Numbered from the stretch's first letter, positions 33,605 through 42,735 are shown. The stretch is DNA of 64,000 nucleotides from Vibrio fortis (GCF_024347475.1 NZ_AP025488.1:372001-436000); one strand, 5' to 3'. A program made the numbers and translations. The notes: generated by a model from the letters alone, not told the origin.

Positions 33605-35032
33605 ATGCAACAAATTAACAACCAAACATTGCTGTCGTTTATGGTGTCGGACCAAGACCAGGGCATTGCTGTCACTAACCCTGCGACTGGTGAAGTGCTG
33701 GGTTATGCCCCTATCTCTTCAGAGCAAGCCATTTTAGATGGTGTAGAGCGTGCGAGTGTCGCGCAAAAAGAGTGGGCGGCAAGGCCAGCGAAGGCTCGTG
33801 CTGCTCTGTTGAATAAGTGGTATCAACTGCTACTTGAAAACAAAGAAGACCTTGGCCGTTTAATGACGCTAGAGCAAGGTAAACCGCTAGCAGAAGCGCA
33901 GGGTGAAGTACTCTATGGTGCGAGCTTTATCGAATGGTTTGCCGAAGAAGCCAAGCGCACTTACGGAGAAACGATTCCAGCCCCAAGTGGTGACAAGCGT
34001 CTTGTGACCATTAAGCAGCCGATAGGCGTCGCATGTGCGATCACGCCATGGAACTTTCCAATTGCAATGATCACTCGCAAGGCAGGGCCAGCACTGGCGG
34101 CGGGTTGTAGCTTCATCGTCAAACCATCGGATTCTACACCTCTATCTGCGTTTGCTGTTGCGGAGCTCGCGTACCAAGCCGGTATTCCTCACGATGTGCT
34201 GCAGGTGACTTTGGGTGAAAGCTCTCGTCAGATCGGCGCAATTTTTACCTCTCACCCACTGATTCGTAAGTTCTCGTTCACGGGTTCTACACAAGTCGGT
34301 AGTGTTTTGATGCAGCAGAGTGCGCACGATATTAAACGTACCTCAATGGAGCTTGGTGGCAACGCGCCATTTATTGTGTTTGATGATGCAGATATCGATG
34401 CAGCTGTTGCAGGTGCGATGGCATCGAAGTTCCGTAATGCAGGTCAAACGTGTGTGTGTGCCAACCGATTCTATGTTCACAGCAAAGTCTACGATGAGTT
34501 CGTGACTAAATTTGATGCAGCGGTACAGCAGCTTAAGGTCGGCAACGGTTTAGATGAGGGCGTGAACATTGGCCCAGTGATCAGCGAATCAGCGAAGGCG
34601 GGTATTCAAGCACTGATTGATGGCGCAATTGAACAAGGCGCGCAGCCTGTTTCGGAAGTAGCGACCCTTGATGGCTTGTTCATGCAGCCGGTTGTACTAA
34701 AGAACGTCACTCATGACATGCACATTGTCTCGCAGGAGATCTTTGGCCCTGTCGCACCAGTGATTGCATTCGATAACGATGAGCAACTGATCGAGATGGC
34801 AAATGACACCATTTACGGCCTCGCATCTTACTTCTACAGCCAAAACATCCATCGCGTTTGGAAGATCGCAGAAGCGTTGGAGTACGGCATGGTCGGCATT
34901 AATGAAGGCATGATTTCTACCGAAGTGGCTCCGTTCGGTGGGGTAAAACAGTCCGGTATCGGGCGTGAAGGGGCAAAACAAGGTATCGATGAGTACATGG
35001 ACATCAAATATCTCTGCTTTGGCGGCAACTAA
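33605..35032 (+). CDS. gabD: succinate-semialdehyde dehydrogenase (GabD type)
   Basis: The enzyme oxidises succinate semialdehyde, the GABA transamination product, to succinate. The 475-residue ALDH has ITPWNFPIAMITRKAGPALAAGC (near 140-162), FTGSTQVGSVLM, TSMELGGNAPFIVFDDADID and the nucleophile Cys near 283 in NAGQTCVCANRFYV. It ends PFGGVKQSGIGREGAKQGIDEYMDIKY, a typical NAD(P)-type SSADH tail. An 87-bp gap after aguA with AAAAGGA before the ATG may carry an internal promoter. The following aminotransferase supports the pathway. Confidence 0.9.
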   Translation: MQQINNQTLLSFMVSDQDQGIAVTNPATGEVLGYAPISSEQAILDGVERASVAQKEWAARPAKARAALLNKWYQLLLENKEDLGRLMTLEQGKPLAEAQGEVLYGASFIEWFAEEAKRTYGETIPAPSGDKRLVTIKQPIGVACAITPWNFPIAMITRKAGPALAAGCSFIVKPSDSTPLSAFAVAELAYQAGIPHDVLQVTLGESSRQIGAIFTSHPLIRKFSFTGSTQVGSVLMQQSAHDIKRTSMELGGNAPFIVFDDADIDAAVAGAMASKFRNAGQTCVCANRFYVHSKVYDEFVTKFDAAVQQLKVGNGLDEGVNIGPVISESAKAGIQALIDGAIEQGAQPVSEVATLDGLFMQPVVLKNVTHDMHIVSQEIFGPVAPVIAFDNDEQLIEMANDTIYGLASYFYSQNIHRVWKIAEALEYGMVGINEGMISTEVAPFGGVKQSGIGREGAKQGIDEYMDIKYLCFGGN

Positions 35033-35047
35033 CTTAAGGACAAGACA

Positions 35048-36319
35048 ATGACAAACCAACAACTACACCAAAGAAGAAGCCAAGTAATCGCTCAAGGTAT
35101 GGGCGCACTTTATCCCCTTTACGTTGAGAAAGCAGAGAATGCGCATGTGTGGGATGTAGATGGTAATAAATACATCGACTTTGCCGCAGGGATTGCAGTA
35201 ACCAATACCGGCCACTCGAATAAGCGCATCAGTGAAGCTGTAAAAGCGCAGCTGGATAACTTTTCTCACACGTGTGCAATGGTGACGCCTTACGCTTCGT
35301 TCGTTGAACTGGCGGAAAAGCTGACTGAACTTGCACCTGGCGATAGCGAAAAGAAAGCGATTTTCCTAACCACGGGTGCTGAGGCAGTAGAGAACGCAGT
35401 GAAAGTTGCACGCGCTCATACTGGTCGTAGTGGCGTTATCGCATTCAAAGGTGGCTTCCACGGTCGTACAAATATGACGATGGGTCTGACAGGTAAAGTT
35501 GCGCCATACAAAGCGGGCTTTGGTCCTTTCCCGAATGAGATCTTTCATGCACCCTACCCAAATGCATTTCATGGTGTGAGCACGGAGCAGAGCCTGCAAG
35601 CGCTTGAAGACCTGTTTGCATGCGATATCGAGCCATCGCGCGTAGCTGCGATCATCTTCGAACCTGTGCAAGGTGAGGGCGGTTTCTACAAAGCACCTGC
35701 TGAATTTGCACAAGGGCTACGTGAAGTGTGTGATAAGCACGGCATCATGCTTATTGCCGATGAAATTCAAACTGGCTTTGCGCGTACCGGTAAAATGTTT
35801 GCTACGGAATACCTAGGCATTGAACCAGACATGATGACGATGGCGAAAGGCATCGCAGGCGGCTTCCCTATCTCTGCTGTGGTAGGTAAAGCGGATGTGA
35901 TGGACTCGGCACTGCCGGGTGGCCTTGGTGGTACATACGCAGGCTCACCACTAGGCTGTGTTGCTGGTCTTGAGGTACTCAAAATTATCGAAGAAGAGCA
36001 GTTGTGTGCGAAAGCGATGGGCATTGGTGAAGTGGTTAATGCTCGTATGACGAAACTTCAAGAATCTGTACCGGCAATTGGTGAAATCCGTACTACGGGT
36101 GCGATGATGGCGATTGAGTTTGCGTGTCCTGAAACGGGTAAACCTCTGCAAGATCTCACTAAAGCCGTTATCAGTAAGGCACAAGAGAATGGGTTAATTC
36201 TGTTGTCTTGTGGCGTGAAAGCGAACGTAATTCGCCTGCTACCACCATTGACGATCGAGTCTGAGGTTCTTAGCGAAGGTTTGGATAAGCTTGAGAAGAT
36301 CATTCTTGAAGTCGCGTAA
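35048..36319 (+). CDS. gabT: 4-aminobutyrate aminotransferase
   Basis: GabT (or its Puu paralogue PuuE) transfers the GABA amino group to 2-oxoglutarate, giving succinate semialdehyde. The 423-residue class III aminotransferase has YIDFAAGIAVTNTGH, TTGAEAVENAVKVARA, FHGRTNMTMGLTGK, LIADEIQTGFARTGKMFA and the PLP lysine near residue 268 in MTMAKGIAGGFPISAVVG. It begins 15 bases after gabD. It closes the polyamine operon before a strong terminator. Sequence alone does not separate GabT from PuuE. Confidence 0.92.
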   Translation: MTNQQLHQRRSQVIAQGMGALYPLYVEKAENAHVWDVDGNKYIDFAAGIAVTNTGHSNKRISEAVKAQLDNFSHTCAMVTPYASFVELAEKLTELAPGDSEKKAIFLTTGAEAVENAVKVARAHTGRSGVIAFKGGFHGRTNMTMGLTGKVAPYKAGFGPFPNEIFHAPYPNAFHGVSTEQSLQALEDLFACDIEPSRVAAIIFEPVQGEGGFYKAPAEFAQGLREVCDKHGIMLIADEIQTGFARTGKMFATEYLGIEPDMMTMAKGIAGGFPISAVVGKADVMDSALPGGLGGTYAGSPLGCVAGLEVLKIIEEEQLCAKAMGIGEVVNARMTKLQESVPAIGEIRTTGAMMAIEFACPETGKPLQDLTKAVISKAQENGLILLSCGVKANVIRLLPPLTIESEVLSEGLDKLEKIILEVA

Positions 36320-36343
36320 CGCAACTTATTCATTTTAATTAAT

Positions 36344-36371
36344 AAAGAGCACTATGAAGTGCTCTTTTTTT
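36344..36371 (+). terminator. terminator of the polyamine operon
   Basis: AAAGAGCACT pairs with AGTGCTCTTT around a four-base loop and is followed by a T run. Confidence 0.93.
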
Positions 36372-36645
36372 GTGCGGATTTACAATGTAAATGTGGCTTT
36401 TCACGAGTTTATTAATGTTTGAGAACTCTTGAGTATCGCTGCTTTCTGTATGTCTCTCTGTTTGATTAAACTTTTTTCTGCAAAGGCGCATAGGGAAATT
36501 TGAAAAATACCCTGTTAAAGACGCTTCTAGGTGCGTTAAATTGGCGATTTTGGGGTGTTTTAAATGTTTGTTTTTAAAGGTTTTTAAAATCGTGACTTGG
36601 TAGTGAACCAATGTTACGTTTCGGGGACGCAAATAAGGAGCGGCC
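36372..36645. other. upstream region of qnr, no gene seen
   Basis: The region is AT-rich and has no convincing frame. I looked for the LexA-type CTGT-N8-ACAG box seen before some qnr genes and did not find a good match. AAGGAG stands 5 bases before the qnr start. Confidence 0.4.
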
Positions 36646-37302
36646 ATGAAAACCAAAAACCACACTTATCATCAGCACGATTTCTCTCATCAAGACCTTA
36701 GTTATTTGGCTTTTGAGTCCTGCACTTTTTTGGAGTGTAACTTTCATAGCGCTCAGCTAAAAGAAACCACGTTTAAACATTGTAAGTTTATTGAAACTTC
36801 CGACATGGAAGGGTGCCAGTTTCACTTTGCTGATCTGAGAGATGCTAGCTTTCAAGACTGTAAGATCGCGATGGCCAACTTCAGTAATGCCAATTGCTTT
36901 GGTATTGAATTCAGGAACTGCGATCTAAAAGGCGCGAATTTCTATCGAGCTAATTTTGCCAACTACGTGACGCAGAAAGTCTTCTTCTGCTCGGCTTATA
37001 TCACTGGTTGCAATTTGTCCTATACAAACCTAGAGAGCGCCAACTTAGAGAAGTGTGAACTGTTTGAAAATCGTTGGATAGGTGCGCATTTGGTGGGAGC
37101 GTCGATGAAAGAGTCGGACTTGAGCCGCGGTGTTTTTTCAGAGGATGCTTGGACTCAATTTAGCTTTCAAGGTGCGAACCTATGCCATGTTGAGCTTGAA
37201 GGATTAAACCCGAAAAGAGTAGATATGACAGGAGTTCAAATTGCAGAGTGGCAGCAAGACCAGCTGCTTGAAGCGATGGGCATTGTTGTGATGCCTGATT
37301 AA
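36646..37302 (+). CDS. qnr: Qnr-family pentapeptide repeat protein
   Basis: Qnr proteins bind DNA gyrase and topoisomerase IV and protect them from quinolones. The product is 218 residues, exactly the Qnr length, with right-handed beta-helix pentapeptide repeats throughout. Family landmarks are FSHQDLSYLAFESC, DMEGCQFHFADLRDASFQDC, MANFSNANCFGIEFRNCDLKGANF, CSAYITGCNLSY, CELFENRWIGAHLVGAS, KESDLSRGVFSEDAW and the tail EAMGIVVMPD. It aligns by eye to QnrS/QnrVS-type proteins over its whole length. No mobile-element sequence is next to it, so it looks intrinsic to the chromosome. Natural role and resistance level are not shown by sequence. Confidence 0.94.
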   Translation: MKTKNHTYHQHDFSHQDLSYLAFESCTFLECNFHSAQLKETTFKHCKFIETSDMEGCQFHFADLRDASFQDCKIAMANFSNANCFGIEFRNCDLKGANFYRANFANYVTQKVFFCSAYITGCNLSYTNLESANLEKCELFENRWIGAHLVGASMKESDLSRGVFSEDAWTQFSFQGANLCHVELEGLNPKRVDMTGVQIAEWQQDQLLEAMGIVVMPD

Positions 37303-37357
37303 ATGTACTGCTGGCGAACCGAAAACTAGCGGCTCAAACTCTGATTTCTATCCGCAA

Positions 37358-37702
37358 TCAGTTAGGGGCATTGTTGCGATAATCTGGCTCGGATAGATTT
37401 TCTGCAAAGCCGATTTCACCGATGATGTAGAGAGCACTGCCAATCGCATCTAAGGTTTCATTGGAGTTTCTTTCAGGCACGTTAACCACGGTGATATTAC
37501 TGTAGTCGTGAGATGGTGAGGTCGCATCGGAAGGAGCGTAGCTGTTACACACGATGCTTTGACAATCATGCTGTTGCGGTGGCGCGCTTGGTGAGTTTTG
37601 AGTCGTCAGGTTTTGAATTGAATCTATATCGAATACATCCGAACTCTCTGCACTTAGTGCGTATCCCGAAAACACTAACAATAATGATGCAATTACTCTC
37701 AT
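37358..37702 (-). CDS. small exported hypothetical protein
   Basis: The 114-residue product has a signal peptide (MRVIASLLLVFSGYALSAES). The mature part is polar and low in complexity, rich in Ser, Asn and Pro, with two cysteines five residues apart (QHDCQSIVCNSYAP) and a short hydrophobic C-terminal patch (LDAIGSALYIIGEIGF). The ATG at 37702 places the signal peptide at the N-terminus; the TTG at 37714 would add four residues. I do not recognise a family. It stands alone between qnr (convergent) and the EAL gene, without an obvious terminator. Confidence 0.6.
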   Translation of the reverse strand: MRVIASLLLVFSGYALSAESSDVFDIDSIQNLTTQNSPSAPPQQHDCQSIVCNSYAPSDATSPSHDYSNITVVNVPERNSNETLDAIGSALYIIGEIGFAENLSEPDYRNNAPN

Positions 37703-37887
37703 CGTAAAATCCAACTCTATTCATAACTCACACCGATAATAGCGAAATCGAACTTGAATTGCACAGTGTTTTTTATAAATCTGATTTGCTTGTATATTGT
37801 TGGGGTGACCATTTTCTACATCATCTTAAGGTTTTGAGTGCGTTGGCTGGAATGATGGTTTGTGGAGCAGGGTTGTCGAGGGTTCGT

Positions 37888-38673
37888 TTAGCGAATGGTG
37901 GAAAGCCCAAAGTTTCGGGTAGGCTTTCCTAGGTAATAGCCTTGTCCCCATTCGGCACCCACTTGTTTGGCTATCTGCAGGTCGGAAGACATTTCGACGC
38001 CCTCCATTACGATCATTCGCCCATGAAGCATGAAACTCTCTTTGATGTCCGGGAGAGATTGAACAGGGTGGTTGCGAAGTTGTCGCAAAATACTTTTGTC
38101 GAGTTTGACGATTTGTGGATTAACCTGCTGAACCCTAGGTAGGTCTGAATTTCCGGAACCGAAGTCGTCGATGGCAAGAAGGCACCCGTGACTGCGCAGC
38201 TGAGCAAGTTGCTGCTCTAATGGAATCCGTGAATCAGAAACTTGTTCAACGACCTCGATAACAAGGTTTGAAAAGTCATAACGGCTGTTGCTAGCATCAT
38301 TTTGCTGTACACAATTGAACATGGTTTGCCAGACTCTTGGGTGTCGATGCAGGTACGCAATACTTGCTGGATTAAAATTGATGAACAACTTACCAGAGAT
38401 CTTATCTTTGTATTTTCGATAGTTAATTGCATGTAGCGTGGCAGCGATCAGATCCATTTTTATGCGTGTGAGCCGAGATAAGTTTGAATTAAACAACTGC
38501 TCAGGCGAAATACTCTCACCTCCTGCGTCGGTACAACGCAGGAGAGCTTCATGCCCAATCAAGGTGTGTTGATTAAGCTCATATATCGGTTGAAACACGG
38601 AAAGTACCTGATACCTTCCAAGTGAAAGCGTGTAACCTTGTTCGTCTTCAAGTAGGGATTGAATGCTTAACAC
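37888..38673 (-). CDS. EAL-domain cyclic-di-GMP phosphodiesterase
   Basis: The 261-residue protein is almost entirely an EAL domain. Catalytic elements appear intact: HEALLR (the ExLxR motif, near residue 42), FINFNP, LVIEVVEQ, AIDDFGSG near 170, IVKLDKSIL, VMEGVE and WGQGYYLGKP. It should degrade c-di-GMP in the cytoplasm. It has no sensor domain of its own. It starts with GTG inside the last codons of the chemoreceptor gene (the overlap is CAGTGTTAA), so it is translationally coupled and may be its functional partner. Confidence 0.88.
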   Translation of the reverse strand: MLSIQSLLEDEQGYTLSLGRYQVLSVFQPIYELNQHTLIGHEALLRCTDAGGESISPEQLFNSNLSRLTRIKMDLIAATLHAINYRKYKDKISGKLFINFNPASIAYLHRHPRVWQTMFNCVQQNDASNSRYDFSNLVIEVVEQVSDSRIPLEQQLAQLRSHGCLLAIDDFGSGNSDLPRVQQVNPQIVKLDKSILRQLRNHPVQSLPDIKESFMLHGRMIVMEGVEMSSDLQIAKQVGAEWGQGYYLGKPTRNFGLSTIR

Positions 38674-40568
38674 TGCGGTGCCTTTGTTTCGTTCTGAAGT
38701 TTAAAGCGTTCGAGAATACGTTGCTGCTTAGCTATTTCAGAAAGCTGAGTATTCATATGCTGATTGGTCTTTTCTGTTTGAGCGATGACTTGCTGCCCGA
38801 GCTTGGTAATTTTTTGCGTATTCTTACTCACTTCAAATGACACTAAGCTTTGTTGTTCTGTCGCTGTTGCTACTTGCCCAGTGAATTCAGAAATATTACT
38901 GATATTTTCTTTTACCAAGTGCAGGGTTGTACTGGCTTGTCGCGCGCACTCCACAGCATCGGTTACGTCATGTTCGCTCACTAAAATCGCCTCAGCCATC
39001 AGGCTGGTACCTGAACGAAGCTGCTGGATTTTGTTGTGGATCTCTTTCGTTGATTCTTGAGTGCGAAGAGACAGCAAACGCACGTGATCTGCAACGACAG
39101 CAAAACCTCGCCCCGCTTGACCAGCTCTAGCTGATTCAATGGTTGCATTCAATGCGAGTAGGTTAGTTTGATTCGCAATTTCACTGATGACATCAAGAAT
39201 GCTACCTATGCTGTCTGTTGCGGCGATTAAGGTGGCAGATTGGTTGGACACTTTCGCCATGTTAGAAGAAAGCCTTTGAATGCACTGCTCGGTTTGGACG
39301 ACGACATCCACTCCATTCAATACGTTCTTATCCGCCTCTGTGGCATTTTGAGCAGCGTGTTGAGTATGTTCAGCGGTGTCTTGCGCTGCAGCGGCCATTT
39401 GCTCTATCGCCGTCGCAAGGCTATTCAGTTCTGCGATTTGATGATTGATATGGTGATCGGTTTCGAAGGACGCAGACTGTGTCATCTCAGCGTGATTCTG
39501 TAGCGTGGTCGAGACACTTTTTGAGTCCAACATTTGTTGCTGTAGATTAGCAATAAAGTGATTAAAGTTGTGCGCCAGTTTGGCGAACTCTGTATCAGTA
39601 TCCGTTTTTAAGCGCTGAGTAAGATCAGCGTCGCCAGACGCAATATTTTCAAGGGCGGCGTTCAAATCATCAATGGGTCTAAACAGATAGCGAATCGCCC
39701 AGTACAAAGACAGAGTAACAAGGATGAGGGAGATACCAGTCAGACCCAGTAAGTCAGTGCTTAACTTAGTGAGGTCGGCAAAGACCTTCTGTTCATCAAT
39801 GACAGCTCCGATGTACCAATCTTCCCCTTCAATTTTTTTCAAACTGACCAGGTGTTTTACGCCGTTGAGTTCTAGTTCTGTGACCCCTTGTTTTAGATGT
39901 ACACCCGGAACAAATTCTGAAAAGGAGTGGCCATTGTAGTGATTGTTCGGGTGCGAGATGACCGTACCATCATTGGTCATCATAAACAGGTAGCCAGAAC
40001 CAAATAGATCGGTTTGATTAATCAGCTCTGCCAACGGTTTCAAAGAGACATCAAACACGACGTTGCCGATAAATTGGTTAGATTTATCAACCAATGAAGA
40101 GGCAACGGAAATGATCATCTGATTGGTCGACGAATCGATATAAGGTCTTGTGATTACTATGTCATTAGAGTGGCTAGCTTCTTGGTACCAAGGTCGATTT
40201 CGCACATCATAACCTGCTTCTGGGATCCAACCATCATTTGAGATCAGGGAACCGTCGTGCTCGTAGCCAATGCCTACAGCCTGAAAACTCTTTGTGAGCG
40301 AAGGCGTTGAGATCGCCTCTAGGGCCAACTGGCGATTTGAAGCGTCAATGATATTTAAAGAGTGCGTTACGGAGTTAACGAGCTCTCTTTTTGCGCGAAG
40401 CTCATGGGTCACAGTGAAACTGATGCTTTTTGTCAGCTCATGGACACTGGTTTCTACTTGGCTTTGAAAGGTCGAATTTGTGGCTTGTTGCTGAACATAA
40501 CCGACGAGTGAAGCAACGGTGACAAAGAGCAGGCTTGAAGCAATAATGATTTTTGACTGGAATTTCAT
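38667..40568 (-). CDS. methyl-accepting chemotaxis protein with dCache-type sensor
   Basis: The 633-residue protein has a membrane helix near residues 5-25, a periplasmic dCache-like domain (about 35-270, with VGIGYEHDGSLISNDGWIPEAGYDVRNRPWYQEA), a second helix near 275-300, a HAMP segment and a long signalling hairpin (about 365-630). The hairpin tip reads GRGFAVVADHVRLLSLRTQESTKEI. The usual tip Glu of ADEVR is His 495 here. Ligand is unknown; dCache sensors commonly bind amino acids or organic acids. A motile cell with CheA/CheW is implied. The EAL gene overlaps its end. Confidence 0.92.
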   Translation of the reverse strand: MKFQSKIIIASSLLFVTVASLVGYVQQQATNSTFQSQVETSVHELTKSISFTVTHELRAKRELVNSVTHSLNIIDASNRQLALEAISTPSLTKSFQAVGIGYEHDGSLISNDGWIPEAGYDVRNRPWYQEASHSNDIVITRPYIDSSTNQMIISVASSLVDKSNQFIGNVVFDVSLKPLAELINQTDLFGSGYLFMMTNDGTVISHPNNHYNGHSFSEFVPGVHLKQGVTELELNGVKHLVSLKKIEGEDWYIGAVIDEQKVFADLTKLSTDLLGLTGISLILVTLSLYWAIRYLFRPIDDLNAALENIASGDADLTQRLKTDTDTEFAKLAHNFNHFIANLQQQMLDSKSVSTTLQNHAEMTQSASFETDHHINHQIAELNSLATAIEQMAAAAQDTAEHTQHAAQNATEADKNVLNGVDVVVQTEQCIQRLSSNMAKVSNQSATLIAATDSIGSILDVISEIANQTNLLALNATIESARAGQAGRGFAVVADHVRLLSLRTQESTKEIHNKIQQLRSGTSLMAEAILVSEHDVTDAVECARQASTTLHLVKENISNISEFTGQVATATEQQSLVSFEVSKNTQKITKLGQQVIAQTEKTNQHMNTQLSEIAKQQRILERFKLQNETKAPQC

Positions 40569-40684
40569 GAAGTGCGATTGATTTTACAAATGGTTTAACC
40601 GCATATGATATATAGAGCAAACGTGAATAATGGTTATACCTTTTATAACCAATGGTTACATACGTCCTCTGTCCTTATCTTGTG

Positions 40685-41413
40685 TTAACCAATGCTATCA
40701 ATGTGAATCATCACCGAATCGGGGCGCCAATATTCAAACTCGCAATCCATCAGCTCGCCATCTTGCTTGTAATTGACTCGGCAAATTTTTAGTACCGGTT
40801 GACCCTCTGAGAGATTGAGTGCTTTAGCTACGTGTGCTGGCGCTGAGGTGGGTATCACATCAAACCGTGAACGCTGGGTTTCATAGCCATAACTCTGTTT
40901 ATAGATGTCGGTGAGTGACATCCGGAGATCGTTCGAGAGGATCTCTGGAAATAGATTGGCGATCAGTACATTCTCAACAAATAGCACCACTCTACCGTCG
41001 ATGTAGCGCAGTCTTTCAATGACATGAATGGGAGTAATCCCCTCGACTTCTAGTGCCTTGGCGTACTCTCCGGCCGCCATTTCAGAGCGAGTGTTGATGA
41101 GTCGAGTTTCGGCAATCCGGTTCTGGTCTCGAATCATTTGATGAAAGTGGCAGCGTGATAAGGGGTTGTAACGGATACGCTCAGACGACACAAACCAACC
41201 GCGTCGATCTTCTCGGTATATTAATCCTTCGGTTTCAAGCGAGATAAGCGCATCTTTAAGCGTGATGCGCGTAGTCGAAAAGAGTTCGCTGAGCTCTCTC
41301 TCTGAAGGGAGTTTTTGCCCCTGTTTGTAGATGTCAGACTGTATCTGTTCTCGGATACTGTGTTTGATTTTTCCTAATTGTGTTTGTGAGTGGTTGTTGC
41401 CCGGCATTCTCAT
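40685..41413 (-). CDS. GntR-family regulator with UTRA ligand domain
   Basis: The 242-residue product has a GntR winged helix (about 10-72, with IREQIQSDIYKQGQKLPSERELSELFSTTRITLKDALISLE) and a UTRA effector domain (about 90-240). This is the layout of PhnR/PhnF-type regulators of phosphonate or phosphorylated-compound genes. It is divergent from the ABC importer at 41625 and is presumably its regulator. The start at 41413 is preferred; the frame extends 58 codons further up but that part overlaps the operator region and is not domain-like. The effector is unknown. Confidence 0.85.
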   Translation of the reverse strand: MRMPGNNHSQTQLGKIKHSIREQIQSDIYKQGQKLPSERELSELFSTTRITLKDALISLETEGLIYREDRRGWFVSSERIRYNPLSRCHFHQMIRDQNRIAETRLINTRSEMAAGEYAKALEVEGITPIHVIERLRYIDGRVVLFVENVLIANLFPEILSNDLRMSLTDIYKQSYGYETQRSRFDVIPTSAPAHVAKALNLSEGQPVLKICRVNYKQDGELMDCEFEYWRPDSVMIHIDSIG

Positions 41414-41416
41414 CGC

Positions 41417-41428
41417 TGATCTAGTCCA
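41417..41428. promoter_or_regulatory. GntR-type site A, CTAGTCCA
   Basis: TGATCTAGTCCA lies immediately upstream of the gntR start codon. It matches site B (41599-41610) at 11 of 12 bases, in the same orientation. Confidence 0.55.
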
Positions 41429-41598
41429 TGATTCGTTGTTGTTACCAGTATAAGTCGGCTGTTTAACAGTAATGTGACAGCTAATCCTGCTTAAATGTCG
41501 CGCTGTTGAAATAGTTTTGCCATATAAATGCATTCGAACTGTCAAGGAAGTTGTCATAAACCGTAACAATTGCCCTTTAGCATGCAAAGTGAACTTAC

Positions 41599-41610
41599 TG
41601 ACCTAGTCCA
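41599..41610. promoter_or_regulatory. GntR-type site B, CTAGTCCA
   Basis: TGACCTAGTCCA lies directly upstream of the ribosome binding site (AGAAGGA) of the solute-binding protein gene. It pairs with site A to bracket the 211-bp divergent control region. Confidence 0.55.
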
Positions 41611-41624
41611 GAAGGATAGAGACA

Positions 41625-42707
41625 ATGAAAACTTTGCTTTGCCGCTCAATCGTAACGCCATCAAAATTGATTGGTGCAACCTTGATGACAGCGACCATTT
41701 CAATGCCAGCAATGGCTACTGACACGGATTTAAATGCACTAGTAGAAGCGGCTCAAAAAGAGGGAGCAGTTTACAGTGTGGGTATGCCTGATAGTTGGGC
41801 TAACTGGAAAGACACGTGGGCTGACCTAAAGGAAAACTACGGGCTAAAGCACCAAGATACTGATATGAGCTCGGCTCAAGAGATCGCAAAATTTGAAGCG
41901 GAGAAGCGCAATGCGACTGCAGATATCGGTGATGTAGGCTTTGCGTTTGCACGCGTTGCGGTAAAGAAAGATGTGACTCAAGCATACAAGCCATCAACTT
42001 GGGACGACATTCCTGAGTGGGCTAAAGACAAAGATGGCCACTGGGCTCTGGCGTACACTGGCACTATCTCATTCATCTCAAACAATAATCTTGTGAAAAA
42101 TGCACCTAAGTCTTGGAGCGATATCCTTGAGGGTGACTACAAGGTGACGGTTGGGGATGTAGGCGTTGCAGCACAGGCGAATAACGCGGTATTGGCGGCA
42201 GCGTTCGCCAATGGCGGAGATGAAACGAACCTAAAACCGGCGATCAAGTACTTCGCTGAACTCGCAAAACAGGGCCGTCTGTCATACACAGATCCAAACA
42301 TGGCGAACCTAGAAAAGGGTGAAGTTGAAGTCGCGATCATGTGGGATTTCAACGCGTTGAACTACCGTGACAAAATCGACCGCGAGCGCTTCAGCGTTAA
42401 CATTCCACAAGATGGCTCAGTGATCTCGGGTTACACCACCATCATCAACAAATACGCGAAAAACCCAAATGCGGCGAAACTGGCTCGCGAATACATCTTC
42501 AGCGACCAAGGTCAGATCAACCTAGCAGAAGGTTATGCGCGTCCAATCCGTACCAATGTGACTCTGCCTCAATCGGTACAGGATAAGCTCATTGCCAACG
42601 AAGAGTACGGCAATGTTCACCCTGTGTCTGACTTCTCTGCATGGGAAAAATCAGCACGTCGTCTGCCACGTCAATGGCAAGAAAGCGTTCTGATTCATCA
42701 GCAATAA
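41625..42707 (+). CDS. periplasmic solute-binding protein of an ABC importer
   Basis: The 360-residue protein has a signal peptide (about 1-31, ending ATISMPAMA) and the fold of the iron/polyamine/phosphonate-type binding proteins: ALVEAAQKEGAVYSVGMPDSWANWKDTW at the start of lobe one, YTGTISFISNN, PKSWSDILEG, VEVAIMWDFNALN, ARPIRTNVTLP. It opens an operon with a phosphatase-type enzyme, two permeases, an ATPase and a HAD enzyme, and is controlled from the divergent GntR gene. The operon content points to a phosphorylated or phosphonate ligand. It is not closely tied by motif to a named protein that I can recall. Confidence 0.85.
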   Translation: MKTLLCRSIVTPSKLIGATLMTATISMPAMATDTDLNALVEAAQKEGAVYSVGMPDSWANWKDTWADLKENYGLKHQDTDMSSAQEIAKFEAEKRNATADIGDVGFAFARVAVKKDVTQAYKPSTWDDIPEWAKDKDGHWALAYTGTISFISNNNLVKNAPKSWSDILEGDYKVTVGDVGVAAQANNAVLAAAFANGGDETNLKPAIKYFAELAKQGRLSYTDPNMANLEKGEVEVAIMWDFNALNYRDKIDRERFSVNIPQDGSVISGYTTIINKYAKNPNAAKLAREYIFSDQGQINLAEGYARPIRTNVTLPQSVQDKLIANEEYGNVHPVSDFSAWEKSARRLPRQWQESVLIHQQ

Positions 42708-42735
42708 GTTCCGTTTGTTAGCAAGAGAATAAGTC

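Noticed and set aside
36339..36665. 108-residue minus-strand frame before qnr
   Set aside because: It spans the polyamine operon terminator and the qnr ribosome binding site and resembles no protein.
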